This document shows positions 32,398 to 39,697 of a DNA stretch of 42,458 bases, piece after piece. The notes below the pieces were generated by a model. It made no database searches. It worked only from the letters and a program-made list of their open reading frames with translations, and had not been told where the DNA came from. The stretch comes from Clostridia bacterium. Lineage in GTDB: Bacteria > Bacillota > Clostridia > Oscillospirales > CAG-272. The number at the start of each line of letters is the position of its first letter. Position 1 is the first letter of the stretch. The position numbers and the translations under genes were made by a program. Location of the stretch: NCBI GenBank assembly GCA_017472285.1, contig JAFUQQ010000010.1, forward strand, positions 1-42,458, in the 5' to 3' direction.

Positions 32398-33420
32398 ATG
32401 AGTAAAATTGTTTGTTTTGGTGAATTGATGCTCCGCTTGAATCCCGAAGGCTATCTCCGTTTTGAACAGTCGAAAGCTTTTGAAGCGAGCTTTGGCGGCG
32501 GTGAAGCGAACGTAGCGGTTTCTCTCGCTCACTTCGGTATGGATGCATCTTTCGTTTCCAAATTCCCCGCACATTCCATTGGTGAAATGGGTATCCGTTC
32601 CCTTCGCGCAGAAGGCGTTGATACCAAAGACATCGTTCGCGGCGGCGAAAGAATGGGTATTTATTACCTCGAAAAAGGCGCTTCCCAGCGTGCTTCCAAG
32701 GTTATTTACGACCGCAAATATTCTTCCATCGGTATGGCGGAACGCGCTGATTTCGATTGGGAAAAGATCCTTGACGGCGCGGATTGGTTCCATTTCACAG
32801 GTATCACTCCCGCTCTCAGCGATGCTGTTGCTGAAATCACTCTCGATGCTTTGAAAGTCTGCAAGGAAAAAGGCATCAAGGTAAGCTGCGACCTCAACTT
32901 CCGCAAGAAGCTCTGGACCAGCGAAAAAGCAGGCAACGTCATGGGCGAGCTCTGCAAATACGTTGACGTTTGCATCGCAAACGAAGAAGACGCTGAAAAG
33001 GTATTCGGTATCAAGCCCGATCACAACGACGTTGAAGGCGGTAAGCTCAACCGTGAAGGTTATATCGACGTTGCGAAGAAGCTTTCCGACCGCTTCGGCT
33101 TTGAAAAGGTTGCGATCACACTCCGTGAAAGCATTTCCGCTAACGACAACAACTGGGCAGCTATGCTCTATGCTGACGGCGAAGCATATTTCTCCAAGAA
33201 ATACGCTGTACATATCGTTGACCGCGTAGGCGGCGGCGACTCCTTCGGCGCAGGTCTGATCTACGGTCTTATGAACGGCTACGACGCACAGAAGACTATT
33301 GAATTTGCTGTTGCGGCATCTTGTCTCAAGCACTCCATTGAAACCGACTTCAACTACGTTTCCGTTGAAGAAGTTTCCACTCTCATGAAGGGCGACGGTT
33401 CCGGCCGCGTTCAGAGATAA
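32398..33420 (+). CDS. kdgK: PfkB-family sugar kinase, probable 2-dehydro-3-deoxygluconokinase
   Basis: The 340-residue kinase has the ribokinase N-terminal motif (GGGEANVAVSLAHFG near residue 30-45), and the anion-hole/catalytic motif DRVGGGDSFGAGLIYGL with the catalytic Asp near 278. The opening IVCFGELMLRLNP and the SIETDFNYVSVEEV ending are like KDG kinases of uronate breakdown. Substrate cannot be proved from sequence; fructokinase-like activity is possible. GGAGGA lies about ten bases before ATG. Codon use is biased like the ribosomal genes, suggesting high expression. Confidence 0.85.
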   Translation: MSKIVCFGELMLRLNPEGYLRFEQSKAFEASFGGGEANVAVSLAHFGMDASFVSKFPAHSIGEMGIRSLRAEGVDTKDIVRGGERMGIYYLEKGASQRASKVIYDRKYSSIGMAERADFDWEKILDGADWFHFTGITPALSDAVAEITLDALKVCKEKGIKVSCDLNFRKKLWTSEKAGNVMGELCKYVDVCIANEEDAEKVFGIKPDHNDVEGGKLNREGYIDVAKKLSDRFGFEKVAITLRESISANDNNWAAMLYADGEAYFSKKYAVHIVDRVGGGDSFGAGLIYGLMNGYDAQKTIEFAVAASCLKHSIETDFNYVSVEEVSTLMKGDGSGRVQR

Positions 33421-33448
33421 GCAGGCTGTTTTGACAAAACTAACTGAA

Positions 33449-33566
33449 AGCCTCTCACTTTGGGAGAGGTGGCACGGCTTATAGCCGTGACGGATAGGGC
33501 ATTTCAAATATCGATTTCAACCCTCTCAGTCAGCTTATGCTGACAGCTCTCCCATAGGGCGAGCCT
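33449..33566 (+). repeat. Double-hairpin repeat (family C), two inverted units
   Basis: The first unit, 33449-33496, is CCTCTCACTTTGGGAGAGG, TGG, CACGGCTTATAGCCGTG, ACGGATAGGG. The second, 33520-33566, is a similar unit inverted (CCCTCTCAGTCAGC...GCTGAC...CTCTCCCATAGGG). Together they could fold as a long composite palindrome. The first unit has the same plan as the copy at 7315. Confidence 0.65.
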
Positions 33567-33620
33567 TTTGAACGCTATCAAATGCAAAATCGCACAACCC
33601 GTTTGGCGCTGTGTTTTCTG

Positions 33621-33650
33621 AAAACGGGAGAGAAACTCTCCCGTTTTTTG
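33621..33650 (+). terminator. Terminator after kdgK and repeat
   Basis: AAAACGGGAGAG pairs with CTCTCCCGTTTT around AAA, followed by TTG and CTTTT. Confidence 0.88.
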
Positions 33651-33681
33651 CTTTTCAACTAAAAAAACGAAAGGATTTATC

Positions 33682-35655
33682 ATGAAACGTATACTTTCTT
33701 TTCTTCTTATCATTTGTATGATGACGGTTATGATTGCGGGCTGTAACAATACACCCGAAGAAACGACCGATACCTCGGATACAACAACAGAATCCACAAC
33801 GGAAACTACAACAACGGAAACCACCACCGAAAGCACTGCAGAAACCACCACAACTGAAACTACGACCACAGAAACGACCACGACAGATACGCTTTGTGGC
33901 GGCACCGGTGAAACGACAACCACAGAACAGAAAACCGATCCCGAACCTGTTCAGCTTCCCGAATCTATCAAAATCCTTGCGATCGGTAATAGCTTTAGTG
34001 ATGACGCGACCGAACATCTCTGGGGTATTCTCAATGATGCAGGTATCAAAGAAGTCATCATCGGCAATCTTTATATCGGCGGTTGTTCCATTGATACGCA
34101 TTGGAGCAATATGAAAAATGATAAGGCGGCCTATACCTTCTATTATCATAAAGACGGCACCAAAACAAGCTCCACACAGAGTGTTAGCTATGCACTTGCG
34201 CTTCATGATTGGGATTATATCACCGTTCAGCAGGTAAGCCAGAACAGCGGTCAGCCCGAAACCCTCGGCAATCTCCAGAACGTACTCGATTATATCAATC
34301 AGAATAAGACCAATGAAGATGCAAAGATCTATTGGCATTCCACATGGGCATATCAGCAGAATACTTCTCACAGCGGTTTCAAGAATTATGCAAGCGATCA
34401 GATGACGATGTATAACGCGATTGTTGATACATATAAAGCCATCGATGAAAAATATCCTTCGATCGACGGTATTCTTCCCAGCGGTACAGCGATTCAGAAT
34501 CTCCGTACTTCTTATCTCGGCGATACACTGACCCGTGACGGTTATCATATGACTTATGATATCGGCAGATATACGGCTGCGCTGACATGGTGTTGCGCGC
34601 TGACAGGTATTGATGCGGAAGCAATCGATTGGGTTCCCGCAGAATATCTGACGATCGGGGATGATCTCGATGCCATTCGCGAAGCTGTCAATAACGCAGT
34701 TGCAAATCCTTATGAAGTAACGGAATCTTCGTTTGATAAGAGAGTTGTCAAACGTCTGGAAATGACCGATGCAGATAGAGCAAAACTTGAAAAACTCGGT
34801 TATGATCCCGATGATTATTACGTTCTCGATCTCAAGATGATGTTGAACGTATATTGGGTTTCCACGTCCGGTTCTTCTCTCAATACGGCTGCAACACATA
34901 AGGCGACAAACTTCCCGTATTTTGCAGCATCCGCAAGATTTGACCGCAACCAGCTTCCTATTGGTTCGATCATCTGCCTTGAAAAAGGTTATCAGTACCG
35001 TCCCGAAGGCTGGATCTCCACAGGTCTGAAGAACAGTATCCGTCCCGTAAACGTACAGACGGAATCCGTTGTGATCGATCTGCAATGGTGGGGTGCTTAT
35101 CAGTATCGCGCATTCAACCTTTCGTATGAAGATGGTGCGACCAATATGACCGAAGCCGATCTGGATAAAATCCGTGTTTATATCCCCGTTGAACCCGTTA
35201 TCGCCGAAAAATATTCCGCATTGACAGAATCCGATATCTCTGCACTCGAGAAAGCAGGTCTGAATCCCGACAACTATCAGGTATTGAACCTCGATCTTAC
35301 TATTGCGGCATATTATAATTCTCAGAACGGTTCTTCCATGGTCAACGGTACCAATTCCACAGCGGGTAATCTGACAAAATTCATTGCAACGCAAATCCTC
35401 TCCAAAGAAGATCTCCCGAACGGTACGGTTCTTTCTTTGAAGTACGGTTATCAGTACCGTCCGGAAGGTTGGACAGAACTGAATACCAAGACCGCAAAAC
35501 GTCCTGATAACGTAACGACTTCTCTCGTTACCGTTAATGATGCTTGGTGGGGTGACTTCAATTACCGCGCGTTCAATATCGCATATCAGAGTACGTCCAC
35601 AGATATGGCTTATAAAGATATCAATGCGCTCCGTATTTACGTTCCGAAAAATTAA
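33682..35655 (+). CDS. Large lipoprotein: SGNH-type (DUF4886-like) domain plus two repeated modules
   Basis: The 657-residue exported protein has lipobox MIAGC (Cys 20), then a Thr/Glu linker with many TTTETTT repeats (residues 25-85). Residues 93-350 resemble the DUF4886 SGNH-hydrolase-like domain: GNSFSDDATEHLW contains the likely nucleophile Ser, and RDGYHMTYDIGRY has the Asp/His pair. Residues about 378-500 and 510-657 are tandem copies of a module with YQYRPEGW, WWG and YRAFN. The enzyme could be a carbohydrate esterase anchored on the surface; the two modules may bind polymers. It has its own terminators on both sides. Confidence 0.82.
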   Translation: MKRILSFLLIICMMTVMIAGCNNTPEETTDTSDTTTESTTETTTTETTTESTAETTTTETTTTETTTTDTLCGGTGETTTTEQKTDPEPVQLPESIKILAIGNSFSDDATEHLWGILNDAGIKEVIIGNLYIGGCSIDTHWSNMKNDKAAYTFYYHKDGTKTSSTQSVSYALALHDWDYITVQQVSQNSGQPETLGNLQNVLDYINQNKTNEDAKIYWHSTWAYQQNTSHSGFKNYASDQMTMYNAIVDTYKAIDEKYPSIDGILPSGTAIQNLRTSYLGDTLTRDGYHMTYDIGRYTAALTWCCALTGIDAEAIDWVPAEYLTIGDDLDAIREAVNNAVANPYEVTESSFDKRVVKRLEMTDADRAKLEKLGYDPDDYYVLDLKMMLNVYWVSTSGSSLNTAATHKATNFPYFAASARFDRNQLPIGSIICLEKGYQYRPEGWISTGLKNSIRPVNVQTESVVIDLQWWGAYQYRAFNLSYEDGATNMTEADLDKIRVYIPVEPVIAEKYSALTESDISALEKAGLNPDNYQVLNLDLTIAAYYNSQNGSSMVNGTNSTAGNLTKFIATQILSKEDLPNGTVLSLKYGYQYRPEGWTELNTKTAKRPDNVTTSLVTVNDAWWGDFNYRAFNIAYQSTSTDMAYKDINALRIYVPKN

Positions 35656-35670
35656 ATTTAAAAAAATAAT

Positions 35671-35716
35671 AAACCTCAGTTTGACATTTATTTTGTCAAA
35701 CTGAGGTTTTGTTTTT
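35671..35716 (+). terminator. Terminator after the DUF4886-like lipoprotein
   Basis: A 15-base perfect stem, AAACCTCAGTTTGAC with GTCAAACTGAGGTTT, is followed by TGTTTTT. TATAGGAAATTGC follows at 35721. Confidence 0.9.
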
Positions 35717-35744
35717 ATGTTATAGGAAATTGCTCAAAAACCGA

Positions 35745-35849
35745 CCTCGCCGTTTTACTGCATCGGGATGCGGAATCGTTATAAAAAGGCGAGAACTCCG
35801 AAACGCTGACGCAGTTCGGAAGGGTGTGGGCACTGCCCGTTTTTTTTAT
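35745..35849 (+). repeat. CTCGCCGTTTT repeat (family D) and following hairpin
   Basis: CTCGCC-GTTTT and AAAAA-GGCGAG bracket a 30-base loop (35745-35796). GGGCACTGCCC then TTTTTTTT at 35829-35849 looks like an intrinsic terminator reading to the right, next to the end of the minus-strand gene. Related units are at 17976 and 38889. The rest of the 35717-35859 gap shows no gene. Confidence 0.55.
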
Positions 35850-35859
35850 GCGATCGTTA

Positions 35860-36240
35860 TTACTGTTTAGAAGATTTAGAAATGTTTTCTTCAATTTCTT
35901 CTAAGTCCATATTGCTGATTTCGTATTCATCCAACAATTTTTGAGCTTTGGAAGATACATTTGCTTGTTTTTCAGACGAGGAAGGAACGGATTTGGGTTG
36001 ACTCGGACGATGGTCAGCCGTGCTTTTTATGATACAAAGCAAATTGGCGGCGATACCGGTAATTATGAATGCAATACCGTATGTTTTCATAACCAACCAA
36101 TCATTATTGACATAATATCCTTCCTCCTTGATTTTGATTTGTGCCGCAAAAAATAAGACAGCACCCAAAATAGTCAATATTTCCGCGATGAAAGATCCGA
36201 TTTTTGTTGCCAGTTTAGATTCATTAAATTTGTTATTCAT
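35860..36240 (-). CDS. Hypothetical membrane protein, two segments
   Basis: The 126-residue protein has two hydrophobic segments (about residues 17-35 and 50-70) and a soluble C-terminal half with Ser/Pro-rich linker and an acidic helix ending LDEYEISNMDLEEIEENI. Function is unknown. Its promoter overlaps an operator-like inverted repeat shared with the divergent XRE gene, which probably controls it. GGAGATT lies about six bases before the ATG. Confidence 0.65.
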   Translation of the reverse strand: MNNKFNESKLATKIGSFIAEILTILGAVLFFAAQIKIKEEGYYVNNDWLVMKTYGIAFIITGIAANLLCIIKSTADHRPSQPKSVPSSSEKQANVSSKAQKLLDEYEISNMDLEEIEENISKSSKQ

Positions 36241-36268
36241 ATAGAATCTCCTTTCACTTAATACAACT

Positions 36269-36311
36269 ATTTTAACCTATTTCAGATTAAAAGTCAATAA
36301 CCTGAAACAGA
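36269..36311. promoter_or_regulatory. Divergent promoter and XRE operator candidate
   Basis: Two 14-base half-sites face each other, CCTATTTCAGATTA (36276-36289) and, on the other strand, TCTGTTTCAGGTTA (36311-36298), with 11 of 14 bases the same. The minus-strand promoter (TTGACT 36297-36292, TAAAAT 36274-36269, 17-base spacer) straddles both. A plus-strand -10 TATAAT lies at 36318-36323. The layout is what an autoregulated XRE repressor would use. Confidence 0.65.
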
Positions 36312-36352
36312 TTATATTATAATTTTTGCAAAAAAATTATGAGGTGAAAACA

Positions 36353-36577
36353 ATGTATCGCAGAATACGAGATTTAAGAGAAGATGCAGATATGAACCAA
36401 ACGAAGATGGCAAAGATACTGGGAATGTCGCAAACGGGATATTCCAAATATGAAACAGGTGAAAATGATATCCCTACAGCAATTTTGATTAAACTTGCCC
36501 GTTTTTATCATACAAGTATTGATTATTTATTAGGTGAAACCGATGTGAAAGAGCGTTACCCCGAAAAAAACACTTGA
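36353..36577 (+). CDS. Small XRE-family transcriptional regulator
   Basis: The 74-residue protein is a single XRE helix-turn-helix: RIRDLREDADMNQTKMAKIL, then MSQTGYSKYETGENDIPT and the ending LARFYHTSIDYLLGETD. Start ATG 36353 follows GAGGTG; an in-frame upstream start adds nine residues without a ribosome site. It is divergent from the membrane protein gene and directly before the alkylation-repair gene, so both may be its targets. Confidence 0.88.
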   Translation: MYRRIRDLREDADMNQTKMAKILGMSQTGYSKYETGENDIPTAILIKLARFYHTSIDYLLGETDVKERYPEKNT

Positions 36578-36588
36578 CGGAGGAAAAC

Positions 36589-37296
36589 ATGAAAAACAAA
36601 GTCAGCCATGACATTCAAACTTCTCTTTTTTCCTTACAAGACCCCAAATATAAATCATTTCAGGAAAAACTCATGCCCACAGTCGAGCCTGACACCGTGA
36701 TCGGCATCCGCACGCCCGTACTTCGCCGTTTTGCTTCGGATTTTGCCAAAACCGAGGAAGCCTCGGTTTTTATGGAATCTTTGCCGCACAGATATTATGA
36801 AGAAAATAATCTTCATGCATTTCTGATCGAAAAGCTCGGTGATTTTGAAAAAACGGTTGAGGCATTGGATGCGTTTTTGCCTTACATTGATAATTGGGCG
36901 ACCTGTGACATGATGTCCCCGAAAATATTTGCAAAAAATAAAGATAAACTTTTACCGCACATTGAAAAATGGTTGGACTCCGCTCATATTTATACCGTTC
37001 GTTTCGGTATCGTCACGTTGATGAAATATCATCTCGACGCAGATTTTTCACCCCTTTATCTTGAAAAAATCGCAAAAATATCATCCGATGCATATTATAT
37101 CAATATGGCTGCCGCTTGGTTTTTCGCGGAAGCACTAATTAAACAATATGAATATACTTTGCCTTATCTGACAGAACGAAAGCTTTCTCCATGGGTACAT
37201 AATAAAACCATCAGTAAGGCTTGTGACAGTTTCCGTATTTCTAAAGAAACAAAAAATTACCTGAAAACTCTGCGGATATCTGAAAAACGGGATTGA
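36589..37296 (+). CDS. DNA alkylation repair enzyme, AlkD-like
   Basis: The 235-residue helical protein shows the HEAT-like repeats of the AlkC/AlkD superfamily: IGIRTPVLRRFASDF, YYEENNLHAFLIEKL, DNWATCDMMSP and a C-terminal WVHNKTISKACDS. Enzymes of the family release N3- and N7-alkylated bases without base flipping. The N-terminal GIRTPVLR and DNWATCD are the best anchors. GGAGG five bases before ATG 36589 sets the start; a TTG at 36574 is less likely. It starts 11 bases after the XRE gene, so they share a transcript. Confidence 0.85.
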   Translation: MKNKVSHDIQTSLFSLQDPKYKSFQEKLMPTVEPDTVIGIRTPVLRRFASDFAKTEEASVFMESLPHRYYEENNLHAFLIEKLGDFEKTVEALDAFLPYIDNWATCDMMSPKIFAKNKDKLLPHIEKWLDSAHIYTVRFGIVTLMKYHLDADFSPLYLEKIAKISSDAYYINMAAAWFFAEALIKQYEYTLPYLTERKLSPWVHNKTISKACDSFRISKETKNYLKTLRISEKRD

Positions 37297-37349
37297 TTTT
37301 TTTGATTTTTAAATATATAATATAATTTATATTTTATCAGAATATTGGT

Positions 37350-37458
37350 CGGGAGGGGAAAGTTCTCTCCTACAAAATAAAAAATTATATCAAAATAAAA
37401 TCAGAGGAACCACAGATGGTTTCTTTTGCCAAGCTTTTCTTTTTTTAAAGAAAAGCGG
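37350..37458 (+). repeat. Composite repeat unit (family B + spacer + family A), copy 2
   Basis: CGGGAGGGG...CTCTCCTACAAAATAAAAA begins the unit, followed by ATCAAAATAAAATCAGAGG, ACCACAGATGGTTTC, TTTTGCC and the hairpin GCTTTTCTTT / AAAGAAAAGC (37433-37456). The reverse complement of 30299-30426 aligns along the full length. The unit ends 16 bases before the yggS start codon. The rest of 37297-37473 shows no gene. Confidence 0.75.
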
Positions 37459-37473
37459 AAAAAGGAGATTATC

Positions 37474-38175
37474 ATGACAGAATTCAAAAAAAATGAGATC
37501 AGAGAAAATATTGCCCGAATCCGTGAAGGAATGAAGGCTTATCCCAAAACGGCGTTGATGGCTGTTATCAAAACGAGAACCGCAGAGGAGATCAATTTTG
37601 CCATCCGTGAATGCGGTATCACACTTGTCGGTGAAAACCGCGTACAGGAATTACTCGTGCATTATGAGGAGATGGATCATAGCGCAAAATTGCATTTTAT
37701 CGGTACACTGCAAAAAAATAAAGTCAAATATATCATCGATAAAGTCGATATGATCGAATCACTTGACAGCGAAGGTCTTGCGGCGGAGATCGATAAACGC
37801 GCGGCAAAGATCGGAAAGACCATGCCCGTGCTGATCGAGATCAATATCGGCAGAGAAGAATCCAAAAGCGGCATTTTCCCCGAAACACTTGCGTCTTTTT
37901 GTGAAGCACTCAAGAATTATCCCAATATCGCGCCGCAGGGTCTTATGACCATCGCACCGATCTGTGAGGATAAAAATGAATACAACCGTTATTTTTCGGA
38001 AATGAATACGTTAAAGGATGACATTTTCAGAACATATTTTCCTGAGGTCAAAGAGCCGATTCTTTCTATGGGAATGTCCGGAAACTTTGCTCAGGCACTC
38101 GAAAACGGCTCGGATATCATCCGCGTCGGAGAGGGCATTTTCGGTAAACGAAACGCTTTTCCAATAAAAGGTTAA
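37474..38175 (+). CDS. yggS: PLP homeostasis protein YggS (YlmE)
   Basis: The 233-residue fold-type III PLP protein has the PLP-lysine in AVIKTRTAEEI near residue 30, LVGENRVQELL, HFIGTLQKNKVKYI, IEINIGREESKSGI and LSMGMSGNFAQALENGSDIIRVG. It maintains PLP pools and amino-acid balance. The start ATG 37474 follows AAAGGAG; the upstream in-frame part is the family A repeat. It opens the division cluster, as ylmE does in other Firmicutes. Confidence 0.94.
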   Translation: MTEFKKNEIRENIARIREGMKAYPKTALMAVIKTRTAEEINFAIRECGITLVGENRVQELLVHYEEMDHSAKLHFIGTLQKNKVKYIIDKVDMIESLDSEGLAAEIDKRAAKIGKTMPVLIEINIGREESKSGIFPETLASFCEALKNYPNIAPQGLMTIAPICEDKNEYNRYFSEMNTLKDDIFRTYFPEVKEPILSMGMSGNFAQALENGSDIIRVGEGIFGKRNAFPIKG

Positions 38176-38221
38176 TTATAAAATAGTGTCACAAAAAAAT
38201 TCATTTTTTTGAAAAAAATGA

Positions 38222-38251
38222 TTGCAATTTGGATTATACTTATGTTATAAT
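38222..38251 (+). promoter_or_regulatory. Promoter upstream of sepF
   Basis: TTGCAA (38222-38227) and TATAAT (38246-38251) are 18 bases apart, with about 110 bases of leader before sepF. A poly-T/poly-A hairpin (TCATTTTTTT/AAAAAAATGA, 38201-38222) just before it may terminate yggS. Confidence 0.65.
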
Positions 38252-38360
38252 GAAAAATAGATATTATAAGGCTTGCTCTTGCCAAATGTGTATCTTTGAT
38301 TTTTATCATATTTTTGACAAAATAAAGAAATAACTAAGAACAAAACGGAGGAATATAAAA

Positions 38361-38828
38361 ATGGGTTTGTTTAAAAGCATTAAATCGATGGTAACGACAG
38401 AAGATCCGTACGGCGATAACTACGGTATCGAAGAAGAAGTCGTTGAAGAAACAGCAGAGACCGCGCAAGTGAATCCTGCCAGCCGTCCCGCGCAGGATGA
38501 TTCGATCGTTGAACTCAAGGTTGTCAGACCGGAAACATTCGCAAGCGTAACGGAGATCGCGGATCATTTGCTCAATCATTGCACTGTCGTTCTCAATCTG
38601 GAAGCAACAAACAGAGAAGCTGCAAAGCGACTCATCGACTTCCTTGCAGGCGTTGCGTATTCTATCAACGGACAGCTCAAAAACGTTGCTAACAATACAT
38701 ATATCATTACCCCCTGCAACGTGGATGTCGCTGACGCACAGATCGGTAATATCGGTTCTGCCGACGATCAGGGAACAGAAACCCCTGCGGCTCCCGCTGT
38801 CACCTTGACAAGCGACACCTTGTTCTGA
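38361..38828 (+). CDS. sepF: Cell division protein SepF
   Basis: SepF tethers and bundles FtsZ at the septum. The 155-residue protein has a short amphipathic N-terminal helix (MGLFKSIKSMV) for membrane binding, an acidic linker, and the C-terminal domain with TFASVTEIADHLL, VVLNLEATNREAAKRLIDF and LAGVAYSINGQLKNV near residues 60-115. A Pro/Thr-rich tail of about 25 residues follows. CGGAGGA lies about ten bases before ATG. Confidence 0.95.
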   Translation: MGLFKSIKSMVTTEDPYGDNYGIEEEVVEETAETAQVNPASRPAQDDSIVELKVVRPETFASVTEIADHLLNHCTVVLNLEATNREAAKRLIDFLAGVAYSINGQLKNVANNTYIITPCNVDVADAQIGNIGSADDQGTETPAAPAVTLTSDTLF

Positions 38829-38842
38829 TCCAACATATGTTT

Positions 38843-38868
38843 ACGGGGCATTTTGTGCCCCGTTTTAT
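38843..38868 (+). terminator. Terminator after sepF
   Basis: ACGGGGCA pairs with TGCCCCGT around TTTTG, followed by TTTATTTTCTTTT. Confidence 0.88.
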
Positions 38869-38888
38869 TTTCTTTTGCAGAAATCCTG

Positions 38889-38940
38889 ACTCGCCGTTTT
38901 GCCGTGATCGGATGCGGCAAAACTACAAAAAAGGGAGAAC
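38889..38940 (+). repeat. CTCGCCGTTTT repeat (family D), copy 3
   Basis: CTCGCCGTTTTGCCG is followed by TGATCGGATG and CGGCAAAAC, a 9-base stem, then ACAAAAAAGGGAGAAC. The GGGAG at the end doubles as the divIVA ribosome binding site, so a repeat supplies the translation signal of this gene. Confidence 0.6.
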
Positions 38941-38944
38941 TTCC

Positions 38945-39670
38945 ATGACACCGAAACCAATGACACCGGAATCGCTTTCTCCGCGTGCTTTCTCTGAAAC
39001 AAAATCAGGCTATTCCCCCGCAGAAGTGGATGCTTATATCGCTGAACTGACTGCTTCCTATACGCTTTTATATCGGGAAAACGAAAAACTTGCCGCTGAA
39101 CTTGAAATGGCAAAGGAAAAAAGCGAAACCATTATCGAAGAAGCTTATCTCAAAGCAGACGATATCCTTGCTTCCGTACAGAACGGATGCGATTCTATTC
39201 TGCGAAATTTCAGGGATAAAGTCGAAGCGCAGAAAAAAGCGATGGAAGATATGCAAGCATCGCTTCTTTGCTTTAAAAATGAGCTTTTTGAAAAATATCG
39301 TTTGCATATTGAACTGATCGAACGGATTGCGCCCGTTTATGATGAAAACGAATGGCTGACACCCGATGATTGTATGGAACGCATCGCGGAAGAATTAAGA
39401 CGGGATATCGAAGCGCAATACGGTGTTCTTTTGGAAACGGAGATCCTCCTGAAAAAAGAAGAAGAAAAGCCGGCGCGGACAAGATATGCGCAGACTTCCG
39501 ACCGTGCATCGAAAAAATCACAGCGTCCGATGGGGAAAGCACCCGCGCAAAAACAGCTTTCCGTGATGGAGCTTTTGGATAAATATGACGATCAGAATAC
39601 TTTGCGCAAAGGGAAAAATAGCTGTGAAGAACAATTTTCGCTGAATTTTGATGGCGGAAATCTTGAATAA
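38945..39670 (+). CDS. divIVA: DivIVA-domain protein
   Basis: The 241-residue protein has the DivIVA N-terminal pole-targeting motif (SPRAFSETKSGYSPAEVDAYI) and a long coiled coil (residues 30-125). The C-terminal third is charged and ends in a short hydrophobic-acidic stretch (LSVMELLDKYDD, EEQFSLNFDGGN). It senses membrane curvature at septa and poles. ATG 38945 follows GGGAG by seven bases; the longer upstream frame reads through the repeat. It stands in the canonical place after sepF. Confidence 0.85.
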   Translation: MTPKPMTPESLSPRAFSETKSGYSPAEVDAYIAELTASYTLLYRENEKLAAELEMAKEKSETIIEEAYLKADDILASVQNGCDSILRNFRDKVEAQKKAMEDMQASLLCFKNELFEKYRLHIELIERIAPVYDENEWLTPDDCMERIAEELRRDIEAQYGVLLETEILLKKEEEKPARTRYAQTSDRASKKSQRPMGKAPAQKQLSVMELLDKYDDQNTLRKGKNSCEEQFSLNFDGGNLE

Positions 39671-39697
39671 TCAATCTGAAAAAGGAGAGTTTTTTCT

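Noticed and set aside
33777..33930. Short tandem repeats that might be a CRISPR-like array
   Set aside because: They are in-frame ACA/ACC/GAA codon repeats coding a Thr/Glu linker, with no spacers. No CRISPR array or cas gene was seen in the window.
33655..35394. A 579-codon ORF on the minus strand opposite the DUF4886-like lipoprotein
   Set aside because: It mirrors a gene with signal peptide, lipobox and repeats; it has no ribosome site and its protein is low-complexity Cys/Ile/Arg-rich. Long antisense ORFs recur in this window because codon bias removes stops.
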